Shown in pieces: positions 7,354 through 17,188 of a stretch of 60,711 nucleotides of DNA; position 1 is the first letter of the stretch; each line of letters begins with the position of its first letter. A program made the position numbers and the translations under genes. Source of the DNA: an uncultured Gammaproteobacteria bacterium. Its GTDB lineage: Bacteria; Pseudomonadota; Gammaproteobacteria; Pseudomonadales; Pseudohongiellaceae. Below the pieces are notes generated by a model that saw nothing but the letters and a program-made list of their open reading frames with translations, was not told where the DNA came from and made no database searches. Location: the NCBI GenBank assembly GCA_903862645.1, contig CAIOZF010000048.1, forward strand, positions 1 through 60,711, in the 5' to 3' direction.

Positions 7354-8862
7354 TCAGCAAAATTGATAAATCCCACCAAACTTCTCGCGCAGATAGCGCA
7401 CAAACGGGTCGGCAGTCAGCACCTGGCCTGTCGCGCGCTGACACAGCTCTGGCGCGTCATACTTGCTGCCGTGGCGATGGATATTATTGCGCAGCCATGC
7501 CAGCAGACTGGCGGTGTTGCCTTGCGCCAGCTCAGCGGCAATCTGGGCATCGTGGCCCCTGGCAGTTTCCATGAACAACGCTGCGTAAAGATTGCCGAGC
7601 GTGTAAGTTGGAAAATAGCCGAACGCGGCCTGCGACCAGTGCACATCCTGCAATACGCCGTGCGCGTCGTCCGGTGGTGTGATGCCGAGCAGTGTCTGCA
7701 TTTTTTCATTCCATGCGGCGGGCAGATCGTCGACGCTCAATTCGCCATTGATCAATGCCTGCTCCAACTCGAAACGCAGAATGATGTGCATGTTGTAGGT
7801 CAGCTCGTCGGCCTCTACGCGAATGAAAGACGGCTGCACTTTGTTGATGGCGCGATAGAAACGTTCTGCATCGAGCCTGCCCATCTGCTGCGGGAAGTGC
7901 GCTTGCAGCTGAGCGAAATGGGCGTTCCAGTAGCCTCTGCTACGCCCCACTTGATTCTCAAACAGACGCGACTGACTCTCGTGAATCCCGGAGGAAGTCC
8001 CCTGCGCCAGCGGCGTGCGGTCCAGCTCTTCGCCCACGCCTTTTTCATATAGCGCGTGGCCCGCTTCGTGCAGCGTGGCGAACAGCGACGAATTGGCGAA
8101 CTCGGGATTGAAGCGGGTGGTGATGCGCACATCGTTGCGACCAAAGCTGGTGCTGAATGGATGTTCTACCTGCCCCAGATGTCCGCGTGTGAAATCGTAG
8201 CCAATCGATTCTGCCGCATAGCGCGCGAGTTTTTCCTGCGCGTCGACATCGAAGGATTGGAACAGAAAACTGTCGTCCACGGTATCACGCTGTGCACTGA
8301 TGGTGTGAATCAATGGCACCGTCTCGCGCTTCACTTTTTCGAAAATCGCGCGCACATCTTTGGTCTTCATGCCACGTTCGTATTGATCCAGCAGTGCGTC
8401 GTATTTCTCATCTTCATAACCAAGAATCTCGGCGGATTCCTGCGCGATGCCGACAGCCGCCTTCAGGTGTGGAGCAAAAGAGGCGAAGTCATTTTTCGCT
8501 CGCGCTTGTGCCCAGGCGAAACCGGCCGCGCCGGTAATCTCGCTGCGACGACGCACGAAGTCGCTGGAAAATTTCTTCTCTTCGTCATACTGCCTGCGCA
8601 CGTAACGCAACAGACTCGCTTCCGTGCTGTCGTAATCAGCGGCGGACTGTTCTGCTTCAGCAGCCGCCAGCAATTCTCCCATCTCATTGCTGGTGCAGAT
8701 CTCATGGGCGAGCTGGTTCAGTGTGGTGATCTGTTGCGTGCGCCCGCTGTTGCCCTGCGGTGGCATATTGGTCTCGCGATCCCAATGCAGAACGGCGATG
8801 GACTTTTGCAGATCGTTAAGTGTGTGCAGTCTGGCAAGCAGGTTGGAATATTTTTCAGCCAT
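7354..8862 (-). CDS. M32 family metallocarboxypeptidase
   Basis: A 502-residue cytoplasmic protein, the family's usual length. M32 carboxypeptidases remove C-terminal amino acids from peptides using one divalent metal. The zinc-binding HEXXH motif appears as LHEAGHALYEKG (about residue 270), followed by the GTSSGIHESQSRLFEN block that supplies the third ligand Glu and is diagnostic for M32; VEADELTYNMHIILRFELE is a further family block. The N-terminus shows the helical YSNLLARLHTLNDLQ segment. It is divergent from slt. It likely serves peptide turnover in the cytoplasm. Confidence 0.93.
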   Translation of the reverse strand: MAEKYSNLLARLHTLNDLQKSIAVLHWDRETNMPPQGNSGRTQQITTLNQLAHEICTSNEMGELLAAAEAEQSAADYDSTEASLLRYVRRQYDEEKKFSSDFVRRRSEITGAAGFAWAQARAKNDFASFAPHLKAAVGIAQESAEILGYEDEKYDALLDQYERGMKTKDVRAIFEKVKRETVPLIHTISAQRDTVDDSFLFQSFDVDAQEKLARYAAESIGYDFTRGHLGQVEHPFSTSFGRNDVRITTRFNPEFANSSLFATLHEAGHALYEKGVGEELDRTPLAQGTSSGIHESQSRLFENQVGRSRGYWNAHFAQLQAHFPQQMGRLDAERFYRAINKVQPSFIRVEADELTYNMHIILRFELEQALINGELSVDDLPAAWNEKMQTLLGITPPDDAHGVLQDVHWSQAAFGYFPTYTLGNLYAALFMETARGHDAQIAAELAQGNTASLLAWLRNNIHRHGSKYDAPELCQRATGQVLTADPFVRYLREKFGGIYQFC

Positions 8863-8995
8863 GGGTTGCTCTCGTCATGGGCAGTGAGCGTTCGGTTGTG
8901 GCGACAATATCGCCGCCAATTGATCGGCACAAGCGACAATCAGCAGGAATGGCGAGATAATGAACATGTACCCGCTGGGTTTGTTGAGGACAATC

Positions 8996-11056
8996 ATGTT
9001 GCAGACAGCTGTTTTGAAGACCCCGGTTTTGAAAACATCAGGACAAAATCGTGCAAGTTGTTCGGCAGCGTGCCGAGCCGTGCTCGCACTTTTGTTGCCG
9101 TCGCTACTGCTGGCGAGTGCCACATGGTCCGCCACTCCCGACAGTGCCGAGCAGATTGCCGAACGCAGAGCAACCCAACGCGCCCTCTACCTGCGCGCGC
9201 TTGAGCTGCAGCCCTCTTTGGAACAGCAGGAACAGACGCCCGAATACCAGACTCTGCTCGATCAGCTCAACGACTATCCCCTGCTCCCCTACCTCGATTA
9301 CGCCGCCCTCAGTCCGCGTATCGCCCAACTGGCGGCGCCCGGCAACGATTACACCCAAGTGGACGAATTTCTGACCCGCAACGCTGGCACCTATCTCGGC
9401 CAGCGTCTGGAGCGAGAGTGGGTCCTGGCTCTGGCGGAGCAATCGCGCTGGAGCGATGTCATCGCTCATCACCGCGCATCCAACACCAACACCGAACTGA
9501 CCTGTCACGCCCTGCGCGCTCGGCTGGAGACCGGTGATGCCAGCGCACTGCAGGAAGTGGCGCCGCTGTGGAATGTGTCGGTATCGCAACCCAATGTCTG
9601 CGATCCCGTATTCGCGACGTGGATGGCCGCAGGTTACCCGACTGCGGACATCGCCTGGCAGCGCTTCGAGAAGACCCTGAAGGCCGATCAGGATTCGCTG
9701 GCCAGCTACATTACACGCCAGATGCCAGCCCGTGAGCAGGAGCTGGCGCAGCTTTACATGCGCATCGACAGCCAGCCACAGACGCTCAAAGACGTGCTCA
9801 GTTTCAACGTCCCGATCGACACGCCCGAGCTGAAGGCGATCATCCTGCATGGCCTGCGCCAGCTGGCTCAGAGCGATGCCAGTCAGGCCCTGGGGCTGCT
9901 GCCACGGGACAATTTCCAGCAGTCCCTGAGTGACGCCGAGCGTGTGGAACTGCAGCGCTTCATCATCATGCGCCTGCTGACCCAGGGCAAAGCCAGTGAG
10001 GCCGAAGCCCTGCTCCAGGCCGCCCCCGCGCTCATCTCCGAGGCTCTTGGTGGCTGGATTTTGCGCGATGCGTTGAAGCAGCAAGACTGGGCGCGCATTG
10101 AGACCTGGCTCAACCTGCTGCCCGCCGCTCTGCAGACCAGTGAGCGCTGGCAGTACTGGCGTGCCCGCATGCTGATCAGCAAGGACACGCGCGAATCGAA
10201 GGAACAGGCGCGACAGCTCTATGCCGAGCTGGCCGAGCTCCGCAGCTTCTACGGCTTCATGGCCGCTGACACTCTGGGGCGCGACTACGCGATGGTCGAC
10301 AAACCCATCGCGGCCGATCCAGCCCAGATCGCGGCATTGACGGATATGCCGGCCATCATGCGCGCTCACGAACTCTATCTGATCGGCGAAGAAGCCAGTG
10401 CCAGGGCGGAATGGCAACACGCTACCTCCGGGATGGCCGAGGTGCAGACCATCGCCAGCGGCAAACTCGCCGAAAGCTGGGGCTGGCACCGCAATGGCAT
10501 CCAGGCCATGATCCAGGTGAGCTACTGGGATGACCTGCAGCTGCGTTTCCCGCTGGCCTACGCCGACATCGTGGCCGAGGCAGCCGATGACCATGATCTG
10601 GCTCCCCAGCTGGTGTACGCCATCGCTCGCCAGGAAAGCGCCTTCATGCAGGACATCCGCTCCTCCGCTGGCGCCATGGGCCTGATGCAGCTGATGCCCG
10701 CCACCGCGCAGGAAACTGCCAAGGGTGTGGGCATGCAGATCACCAACCAGGATCTGTTCCGCCCCGAGGTCAACCTCCAGCTCGGCAGCCGTTACCTCTC
10801 GCAGCTGATGGCACAGTTCAATGGCAACCGCATCCTCGCCGCTGCCGCCTACAACGCCGGCCCCAACCGCGTGAAGCGCTGGCTGGAAGAGGCACGCGAA
10901 ACGCCACTGCCGCTGGATATCTGGATTGAAACCATTCCCTTCGGCGAGACCCGTGGCTATGTGCAGAACGTGCTGGCGTATTCGGTGATTTATGGGTATC
11001 GGATGGGAGATGGGGTCACGCTGCTGACCGAAAACGAGGCCAACAGCGTTCTTTAG
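8996..11056 (+). CDS. slt: Soluble lytic murein transglycosylase
   Basis: About 686 residues, a Slt70-type periplasmic enzyme that cleaves the MurNAc-GlcNAc bond of peptidoglycan with formation of 1,6-anhydroMurNAc. I chose the ATG at 8996 because a GAGGA element lies seven bases upstream; the upstream ATG at 8960 lacks one. A signal peptide hydrophobic core (AVLALLLPSLLLASATWSA) is followed by a long alpha-superhelical U-domain. The C-terminal catalytic domain has ARQESAF with the catalytic Glu, then SSAGAMGLMQLMPATA and AAAYNAGPNRVKRWL. A rho-independent terminator follows directly. Confidence 0.95.
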   Translation: MLQTAVLKTPVLKTSGQNRASCSAACRAVLALLLPSLLLASATWSATPDSAEQIAERRATQRALYLRALELQPSLEQQEQTPEYQTLLDQLNDYPLLPYLDYAALSPRIAQLAAPGNDYTQVDEFLTRNAGTYLGQRLEREWVLALAEQSRWSDVIAHHRASNTNTELTCHALRARLETGDASALQEVAPLWNVSVSQPNVCDPVFATWMAAGYPTADIAWQRFEKTLKADQDSLASYITRQMPAREQELAQLYMRIDSQPQTLKDVLSFNVPIDTPELKAIILHGLRQLAQSDASQALGLLPRDNFQQSLSDAERVELQRFIIMRLLTQGKASEAEALLQAAPALISEALGGWILRDALKQQDWARIETWLNLLPAALQTSERWQYWRARMLISKDTRESKEQARQLYAELAELRSFYGFMAADTLGRDYAMVDKPIAADPAQIAALTDMPAIMRAHELYLIGEEASARAEWQHATSGMAEVQTIASGKLAESWGWHRNGIQAMIQVSYWDDLQLRFPLAYADIVAEAADDHDLAPQLVYAIARQESAFMQDIRSSAGAMGLMQLMPATAQETAKGVGMQITNQDLFRPEVNLQLGSRYLSQLMAQFNGNRILAAAAYNAGPNRVKRWLEEARETPLPLDIWIETIPFGETRGYVQNVLAYSVIYGYRMGDGVTLLTENEANSVL

Positions 11057-11062
11057 ATACGA

Positions 11063-11093
11063 AAAAGGGGGACCAGACTGGCCCCCCTTCTTG
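11063..11093. terminator. Bidirectional rho-independent terminator
   Basis: An AAGGGGG ... CCCCCTT hairpin with an ACCAGACTGG centre lies between the convergent slt and NHL-repeat genes, flanked by A-rich sequence on the left and TTCTT on the right. It can serve both genes. Confidence 0.75.
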
Positions 11094-11143
11094 ACAATCA
11101 CATCATTCAGTTAGCATGCCTGCCTGGCAGACACGCGCTGCCT

Positions 11144-12343
11144 TTACTTCGAGTACTTCGTGAACGCACCACCAGCCTGACTCAACGAGTTCGGGCCTTC
11201 GGCAGCAAACACCGTACCGTCTGCATCTACCGCCACGCCTTCACCGGCAGTTCCCTGATACACGCGATCTTCGCGTTCGAACGGAGGGATCATCGCGGTG
11301 ACAACATCGCTGTCGATGTGGCCGATACGGACACCATTGCGCCAGCCTGGGTGGCCGGTTGGGCTGGACTCGGAGTCGATGGCGTACAGCATATCGTCTT
11401 CAGTGATGAAGATGCCGCTGATACGGCTGAAGGCATAGCGTGACTCAAGGTAGTTACCGTCTTGGTCGTAGATCTCAATGCGGTGATTACCACGGTCGGC
11501 TACCCACAGACGGCCGCGTGAATCGAACTCCATCGCGTGCGGAGTCCGGAATTCGCCGTGGCGCACACCGATCTCGCCCCACTGCTTGATGAACGTGCCA
11601 TCCGGCGCGAACTTCATGATGCGCGAGGTTTCGCCATTGGCTTTGCCTTCCGTAATGGCTGCGTTGGTGATCATGCCCTGAGCGTTGTGGCCGTCAGACA
11701 CATAGATGCTGCCATCAGGACCGACAATCACGTCGTTCGGCTGATTGAAGTGGGCGCTGTCGTTGCCGGTCTGGCCGGGAGTGCCGAGGCTCAGCAGCAG
11801 CTCGCCAGTCGGGCTGAACTTGTGTACTTGCTGACCCTTGGTACTGTCAGCATTGGTGGCGAAGTCAGTTACCCAGACGTTGCTCTCGGAATCCACGTGG
11901 ATGCCGTGCGGAGTGACCATGACGCCAGCGCCGAAATTGGCGATAACGGCACCGGTGGCGCGGTCAAATTTGAAGATCGGGTCGACAACGTTGGTGTCGC
12001 AGGTCACTGGAGCACCGGCGCCGAAGCTGCCTGCGCCACAACGCTCATAGGCGACAATCTGTCCATCATTCGGGTCGATGTCGACACCGGCTGTGGAACC
12101 CCAGGTGCGGCCTGCTGGCAACGCGCCCCAGTTCTGCGTGACAACGGGGTTGGGATTGGTCATACCGACGCCGCTGATGTTGTTGCCGGCAGGGGCTGCC
12201 GGAGCGGCCATCGGAGCAGATGCAGCGGCTGCAGCAGGCGCTGGAGCAGCAGAAGCGGTCGGTGCAGCGGGCTCACTGCAGGCAGCGAGCAAGGCGCTGG
12301 CACAGGCAATAGCGGTCACGAGCAGTTTTTTTGAGGGTCTCAT
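11144..12343 (-). CDS. NHL-repeat beta-propeller lipoprotein
   Basis: A 399-residue protein with a lipoprotein signal peptide (lipobox LLAAC, Cys at about residue 22) and a following linker of about 30 residues made almost only of Ala, Pro and Ser. The rest forms an NHL-type propeller: repeated blades such as VTPHGIHVDSESNVWVTD, FNQPNDVIVGPDGSIYVSD and FRTPHAMEFDSRGRLWVAD. The layout resembles the peptidyl-alpha-hydroxyglycine amidating lyase-like bacterial proteins, but I cannot confirm catalytic residues. It probably sits on the outer membrane or faces the periplasm as a binding or scavenging protein. It has a good AGGAG ribosome binding site. It lies downstream of marR on the same strand with a 194-base gap. 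Confidence 0.82.
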   Translation of the reverse strand: MRPSKKLLVTAIACASALLAACSEPAAPTASAAPAPAAAAASAPMAAPAAPAGNNISGVGMTNPNPVVTQNWGALPAGRTWGSTAGVDIDPNDGQIVAYERCGAGSFGAGAPVTCDTNVVDPIFKFDRATGAVIANFGAGVMVTPHGIHVDSESNVWVTDFATNADSTKGQQVHKFSPTGELLLSLGTPGQTGNDSAHFNQPNDVIVGPDGSIYVSDGHNAQGMITNAAITEGKANGETSRIMKFAPDGTFIKQWGEIGVRHGEFRTPHAMEFDSRGRLWVADRGNHRIEIYDQDGNYLESRYAFSRISGIFITEDDMLYAIDSESSPTGHPGWRNGVRIGHIDSDVVTAMIPPFEREDRVYQGTAGEGVAVDADGTVFAAEGPNSLSQAGGAFTKYSK

Positions 12344-12537
12344 AAGGGCTCCTTCGTATGGTTGTTATTGAATTCAAGCGGGGCGGACAGTTGCCAGAGC
12401 GTAACGGCTGGGGGCGAGCATAAAAGCTATTGCGCATTAAGTCCAATCAGGCAGCTCCAAGGGTGGGTTGCAGACCTGAATGGTGTGAGTTCTCGTCACG
12501 CCTCTGTCGCGGCATCGCCGGCGCACAAGGAAGTAGA
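12344..12537. other. Gap between NHL lipoprotein and marR genes
   Basis: No coding region is supported. The segment includes the NHL gene leader with its ribosome binding site and presumably its promoter; I see no convincing terminator for marR. Confidence 0.4.
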
Positions 12538-13014
12538 TCAGCCTCTAGCGGAAGCTGTCCCAATCTTCGCCACCCGCCCCAGCAATTCGATCAGCAACGC
12601 CGTGTTGGCCTCGCCCATGTGCTCGACAAACTCAGCCTGCGCCTTCCGCCACATGGGCATCAGCTCCTGCAGGACCGCAGTGCCTGCCTCGGTAATGGTG
12701 ACTTCCCGCGCTCGGCTCATGCCTTGGTCACTGACAGAAATGTACCCGTGGGACTGCAGGGGTGCGAGGTTACGGCTCATCGAGGTTCGGTCGAGCCCCA
12801 TCTTGTTCGCAAGGTCGGTAATGGACAAGGCGCCTGCCTTGCTCAGGATAAACAAGACGCTGAACTGCGGGGCCTCTACGTCACTGGCTTTCATGGCCGC
12901 GCCATACTGCTTGCTGACCGCTCGGGCGGCGCGACGCAGGTAGAATAGATTGCAGGGGTTGTCCATTGGGCTTAAGTCGGCTTGCTGGCCGCAGGTGGGT
13001 TTGTCAGAGCTCAT
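12538..13014 (-). CDS. MarR family transcriptional regulator
   Basis: A 158-residue winged-helix regulator. The DNA-binding segment reads ALSITDLANKMGLDRTSMSRNLAPLQSHGY (split by the turn after NKMG), followed by the wing ISVSDQGMSRAREVTITEAG, with flanking helices for dimerisation. MarR proteins usually repress adjacent or divergent genes and are released by small ligands. It is divergent from a TonB-dependent receptor gene, and the 113-base gap contains a perfect 14-bp palindrome that is a natural operator candidate. The start at 13014 gives a 15-20 residue tail before the first helix; a Met at residue 17 is an alternative start. Confidence 0.9.
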   Translation of the reverse strand: MSSDKPTCGQQADLSPMDNPCNLFYLRRAARAVSKQYGAAMKASDVEAPQFSVLFILSKAGALSITDLANKMGLDRTSMSRNLAPLQSHGYISVSDQGMSRAREVTITEAGTAVLQELMPMWRKAQAEFVEHMGEANTALLIELLGRVAKIGTASARG

Positions 13015-13054
13015 GTCCAGTTACCCTCTGGTGGAGTGACAAAAAAACACACGT

Positions 13055-13068
13055 CGTGTATATACACG
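13055..13068. promoter_or_regulatory. Palindromic operator candidate for the MarR regulator
   Basis: CGTGTATATACACG is a perfect 14-bp palindrome located between the divergent marR and TonB receptor genes, directly followed by GATAAT, which could be the -10 element of the rightward promoter. MarR dimers bind palindromes of this size, so autoregulation and control of the receptor are likely but inferred. Confidence 0.6.
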
Positions 13069-13127
13069 GATAATGCGCCACTGTAGCGTCACAGCCAACA
13101 AAAATTATCGGTCTTTCAGGAGTTCCA

Positions 13128-15272
13128 ATGCGTCGTACTACCCGTCTGCATCGTTTGACCACCGCATTCTGTCTTACTACTGCCATTTCCACCACCCTGG
13201 CCCAGACGCCGGACACCAACTCCACCGTGACCTACGGCGCCGAGTTCTTTCAGGGCTCTGGCGCACTTACGGTGAATGACATGCTCGACCGCGTGCCTGG
13301 CATCGAGATGATTCTGCAGGCCACCAACCTCTCGTCGGTGTCCAGCGATGGCAACCGGGGCCTGGGGGCAACATCGCAGATTCTGATCGACGGCAAGCGC
13401 ATGGCCGGCAAGGCCAACGAAGCCCGCAGCCAGCTGGCTCGCATCCCTGCCGGTCAGGTAGCCCGTATCGAGATCATCCGTGGCTCGTCCAGCGATCTGG
13501 ATGTGCAGAACAGCAACCAGATCGTCAACATCGTTCTGCTGGAAGCGCTGCCAACCAGCAGCCTGTCGAGTGAGATCAATGTGACGCAGTACAGCGACAG
13601 CAAGGTCAACCCCGGTGGTTCGCTCGCGCTGAGCGGACAGCGCGGCGCGCTCAACTATCTGTTCAGCGGCCAGGCAGTAAGCGCCTACGAGCATCTGGAG
13701 AGTTTTGAAACCAGTATTCTTGGCGACTTCTCTCCCAATGAAACCATTGATGCCGACCGCTATCGCGACCAGGACAATTACACGTTCAACACCACTCTGG
13801 CCTATGCACTCACGCCCAATGACCGCGTAACCTTCAACGGGCTGTATGCCGAGCAGGACCCGCCCGTGAAGCTCTTCCGGACCTTCACGGATCTGCGCGC
13901 CAGGCCGGCCAATACCTTTTACGAGCGTGAAACCATTCCGGCCACCGCCAGGAACTGGGAGATCGGCGGCGACTACGAGCACCGCTACGCCAGCGGCAGC
14001 CGTCTGAAGGGGCTGTTCATCGTGAACGAGCGCGACAATCAGTCCACGCGCGAGCGCTACCGTGCCCCATCGCCCACAGTTGTCGGAGTGAAGAATCTGT
14101 TCTTGGACACCAGCAGTGTGTATCAGGAAAAAATCGTGCGCGGCTCTTATACATTCAATCTGGCAGGCGGTCAGGGGGTGGAGCTTGGCGTCGAGCGGGC
14201 GTTGACGACCCAGGACTCGGGCTTGCGTCAGGGTGTGCGCACGGCCGCCCCGGGTGTTGCCGCGTACGGAGGCCTCACACCGCTCGTGCTTCCCAATGCG
14301 TTCGGGACTGTAGAGGAAATCCGCTACGAGCCGTTCGCCGTGCACACCTGGCAGATCAATCCGCGCATGACGCTGGAAAGCACGATCGTGACGGAATTCT
14401 CCGAGATCTCCCAGTCCGGCGATGTGAACAACAAGCGCGATTTCAGTTTCGTCAAACCGAAGGTGGACCTGCGCTACGATCTAAGCAGCACGCTGCAGGT
14501 GCGCGGCACGCTGGAACGCTTCGTCTCGCAACTGACCTTTGCCGATTTCTCGCGGACCATCGATGAACGAGACATTGACCGGGACACAATAGCAGGCAAC
14601 CCGACCCTTGAGCCGGAGGAAAGCCTGCGTGCCGAACTGACACTGGATTATCGTCTGCCCAGCGATGCAGGCACACTGAACACCCGGCTCTTCTATTACG
14701 ACTTCGACAACAAGATCGGCAAGATCGACATCTCGCCATCCGTCAAGAATCTCCAGTCCACCAATGGCAACATCGGCCCGGCCGTGGCCTACGGTCTGAT
14801 CAGCAACGCCAGTCTGCGGCTGGGTTTCCTGGGCCTGCCCCAGGCCCTGCTGACTGCGTCCCTGACCATGCAGGCCGCGAAATTCGAAGACGACCCTTTC
14901 GTGCCCTATTCCCACCGCTTCCCACCGTATGACCGTGGCAGCCTGCGCGTCACCTACCGGCATGACCTGCCAGCCTACAATCTCAGCTATGGCGTGACCT
15001 ACAATGGCCGTGCTCACGACGGCCGCTACATTTACGAGAACGACAGCCGCTTCACCTGGATCATCCCCACCAGCCTCAGCACGTTTGTGGAAATGGTCGG
15101 CTTTGCAGGCCTGACCTATCGTCTGGAAGGCAGCAATCTGGCTGATTTCGAGGCCTGTGCCGTGCGCCGCCGATACGAGGGCTACACGCGCGACGGCATC
15201 ATCAAGGAGATTGAGGACAACTGTTCCACTACCGGCGCGCAGATCGCGTTCAAGGTGCGTGGAACATTCTAG
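13128..15272 (+). CDS. TonB-dependent outer-membrane receptor
   Basis: A 714-residue outer-membrane protein. After a signal peptide ending near ISTTLAQ, the plug domain shows TVNDMLDRVPGIEM, QILIDGKRMAGK and RIEIIRGSSSDLD. The rest alternates short polar/aromatic strands as expected for a 22-strand barrel and ends with a C-terminal Phe (KVRGTF). Such receptors import scarce ligands (siderophores, cobalamin, oligosaccharides, metals) using TonB energy. There is no carboxypeptidase-like N-terminal extension and no signalling domain. The ligand cannot be deduced: no transporter or degradative enzymes flank it. The divergent MarR regulator suggests ligand-responsive control, and an AGGAG element lies upstream of the ATG. 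Confidence 0.9.
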   Translation: MRRTTRLHRLTTAFCLTTAISTTLAQTPDTNSTVTYGAEFFQGSGALTVNDMLDRVPGIEMILQATNLSSVSSDGNRGLGATSQILIDGKRMAGKANEARSQLARIPAGQVARIEIIRGSSSDLDVQNSNQIVNIVLLEALPTSSLSSEINVTQYSDSKVNPGGSLALSGQRGALNYLFSGQAVSAYEHLESFETSILGDFSPNETIDADRYRDQDNYTFNTTLAYALTPNDRVTFNGLYAEQDPPVKLFRTFTDLRARPANTFYERETIPATARNWEIGGDYEHRYASGSRLKGLFIVNERDNQSTRERYRAPSPTVVGVKNLFLDTSSVYQEKIVRGSYTFNLAGGQGVELGVERALTTQDSGLRQGVRTAAPGVAAYGGLTPLVLPNAFGTVEEIRYEPFAVHTWQINPRMTLESTIVTEFSEISQSGDVNNKRDFSFVKPKVDLRYDLSSTLQVRGTLERFVSQLTFADFSRTIDERDIDRDTIAGNPTLEPEESLRAELTLDYRLPSDAGTLNTRLFYYDFDNKIGKIDISPSVKNLQSTNGNIGPAVAYGLISNASLRLGFLGLPQALLTASLTMQAAKFEDDPFVPYSHRFPPYDRGSLRVTYRHDLPAYNLSYGVTYNGRAHDGRYIYENDSRFTWIIPTSLSTFVEMVGFAGLTYRLEGSNLADFEACAVRRRYEGYTRDGIIKEIEDNCSTTGAQIAFKVRGTF

Positions 15273-15294
15273 TTTCGCAGCAATCCAGCAGTGC

Positions 15295-15332
15295 GCGTGG
15301 CTCCCTTGTTTTCTTTGCAGTGGGAGCCGCGC
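15295..15332. repeat. REP-like hairpin after the TonB receptor gene
   Basis: GGCTCCC and GGGAGCC arms, extended by four pairs including one wobble, enclose a 16-base loop. The GGCTCCC/GTGGGAGCC core resembles the other REP-type sequences in this window, though the match is weak. It may also act as a terminator for the receptor gene, but no T-tract follows. Confidence 0.4.
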
Positions 15333-15447
15333 ATAGCCAGCAAAGGGTACCGAACGCTACGGTTACTATTACCAGTAAGTACGATACTCTCTACATGGAC
15401 TGAAGAGCCTCTTGACTACTCCCCACAGCCAGCTCCGGAATCCACCC

Positions 15448-17160
15448 ATGCGTCCACGCAAGCCCCTCTACATCTCCTATGCCGGCCCCACGCTGCTCGA
15501 AACGCCGCTGTTGAATAAAGGCTCGGCGTTCACCGAGGACGAGCGCCGCGCTTTCAATCTGCTGGGGCTGTTGCCGCCACGCTATGAAACCATCGAGGAG
15601 CAGGTCGAGCGTGCCTACCGGCAGTACCGCAGCTTCGAGCTGCCGATCAACCAGCACATCTACCTGCGCGCCATGCAGGACACCAATGAGACGCTGTTCT
15701 ACCGCCTCGTCAGCGAGCATCTGGTGGAAATGCTGCCTATCATCTATACGCCAACTGTAGGTGACGCCTGCGAGCATTTTTCGGACATCTACCGCCGCGC
15801 CCGTGGACTCTTCATCTCCTATGAAGAACGAGAGTTCATGAGCGATATCCTGCAGAGCGTCACCAAAGATCTGGTCAAGGTGATCGTGGTGACCGACGGC
15901 GAGCGCGTGCTGGGGCTGGGTGACCAGGGCATCGGCGGCATGGGCATCACCATCGGCAAGCTCTCCATCTACACCGCTGGCGGCGGCGTCAGCCCAGCTT
16001 ACACGCTGCCGGTGGCGCTGGACGTGGGCACCAACAACCAGACCTTGCTGGACGACCCGATGTACATGGGCCGCCGCCATCCGCGCGTGCCGCGTGAAGA
16101 ATACGATGCCTTCGTGGACCAGTTCATCAACGCTGCGCAGGAGCGCTGGCCGGGCGTGCTGATCCAGTTCGAGGATTTCGCACAGCCCAACGCCATGCCG
16201 ATTCTGCAGCGCCACCGCCACCGCGTATGCTGCTTCAACGACGATATTCAAGGCACGGCAGCAGTGACGCTGGGCACTTTGCTGGCGGCCAGCCGCAAGA
16301 AGGGCGAAAGACTGCGGGACCAGAGGATTGCGTTCGTCGGCGCGGGGTCGGCAGGTTGCGGCATCGCAGAGCTGATCATCAGCGCCATGATCGCGCAGGG
16401 ATTGGACGAGGCGCAGGCCCGCGCGCAGATCTTCATGGTTGATCGCTTCGGTCTGCTGACCGAGGGGATGGAAGACGCCATCGAAGGCATGATGGATTTC
16501 CAACTGAGACTGTTGCAGCGCATGGCGGGTCTCGCCCACTGGAAGATCGAAGCAGGCAACCAATACCCCAGCCTGCTCGACGTGGTGAACAATGCTCGGC
16601 CGACGGTGCTGGTCGGCGTCTCCGGCAAGCCCGGTCTGTTTACCGAGACCATCATCCGCCAGATGCACGCCAACTGCCCCCGCCCGATTATCCTGCCGCT
16701 GAGCAATCCGTCGCGCCTGGTCGAAGCGCACCCGGCGCAGGTTCTCGAGTGGACCAGCGGCGAGGCCATCGTCGCCACAGGCAGCCCGTTCGGCAGCGTG
16801 GAATCCGGCGGCAAGACTTACAACATCGCCCAGTGCAACAACAGCTACATCTTCCCCGGCATCGGCCTGGGCGTGATCGCCGCCAAGGCCAACCGCGTCA
16901 CCGACGAGATGCTGATGTTGGCGAGCATCACCCTGTCCGAGTGCGCGCCGCTGTCAGACGAGCGGACGGCGTCCATTCTGCCGCCACTGACCGACCTGCC
17001 GCAGATCAGCCGCCAGATCGCTTTTGCCATCGCCAAGACCGCGATGAGCCAGGGCCATGCCGCACTGAAAACAGACGAGGAATTGCGCGAAGCGATCGAG
17101 CGCAACTTCTGGACTCCCGAGTACCGGGAGTATCGGAGGATTGCGTCGCGGGCGCGATGA
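15448..17160 (+). CDS. maeA: NAD-dependent malic enzyme
   Basis: About 570 residues from the preferred ATG at 15448 (a TTG at 15412 would add 12). The product starts [19 protein letters not shown], matching the SfcA/MaeA N-terminus. It decarboxylates malate to pyruvate with NAD. Visible blocks are [31 protein letters not shown] (metal ligand region) and the Rossmann loop [15 protein letters not shown] around residue 310. The length matches the E. coli NAD enzyme (565) and no phosphotransacetylase domain follows, which separates it from MaeB. The upstream gap contains a REP-like hairpin but no clear promoter. With PpsA it forms a malate to PEP route. Confidence 0.95.
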   Translation: MRPRKPLYISYAGPTLLETPLLNKGSAFTEDERRAFNLLGLLPPRYETIEEQVERAYRQYRSFELPINQHIYLRAMQDTNETLFYRLVSEHLVEMLPIIYTPTVGDACEHFSDIYRRARGLFISYEEREFMSDILQSVTKDLVKVIVVTDGERVLGLGDQGIGGMGITIGKLSIYTAGGGVSPAYTLPVALDVGTNNQTLLDDPMYMGRRHPRVPREEYDAFVDQFINAAQERWPGVLIQFEDFAQPNAMPILQRHRHRVCCFNDDIQGTAAVTLGTLLAASRKKGERLRDQRIAFVGAGSAGCGIAELIISAMIAQGLDEAQARAQIFMVDRFGLLTEGMEDAIEGMMDFQLRLLQRMAGLAHWKIEAGNQYPSLLDVVNNARPTVLVGVSGKPGLFTETIIRQMHANCPRPIILPLSNPSRLVEAHPAQVLEWTSGEAIVATGSPFGSVESGGKTYNIAQCNNSYIFPGIGLGVIAAKANRVTDEMLMLASITLSECAPLSDERTASILPPLTDLPQISRQIAFAIAKTAMSQGHAALKTDEELREAIERNFWTPEYREYRRIASRAR

Positions 17161-17188
17161 CCGAGCGGGCGCATTCGTAGACCTCCGT

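Noticed and set aside
9104-11101. Long open frame (665 codons) antisense to slt
   Set aside because: It mirrors the codon structure of a high-GC gene, its product is low in family features (His/Gln/Gly-rich), and slt on the plus strand has complete catalytic motifs.
13116-14345. 409-codon frame antisense to the TonB receptor gene
   Set aside because: Shadow frame of a GC-rich gene; no domain recognised, while the plus-strand product has plug and barrel features.
15391-16731. 446-codon frame antisense to malic enzyme
   Set aside because: Antisense shadow of maeA without recognisable motifs.
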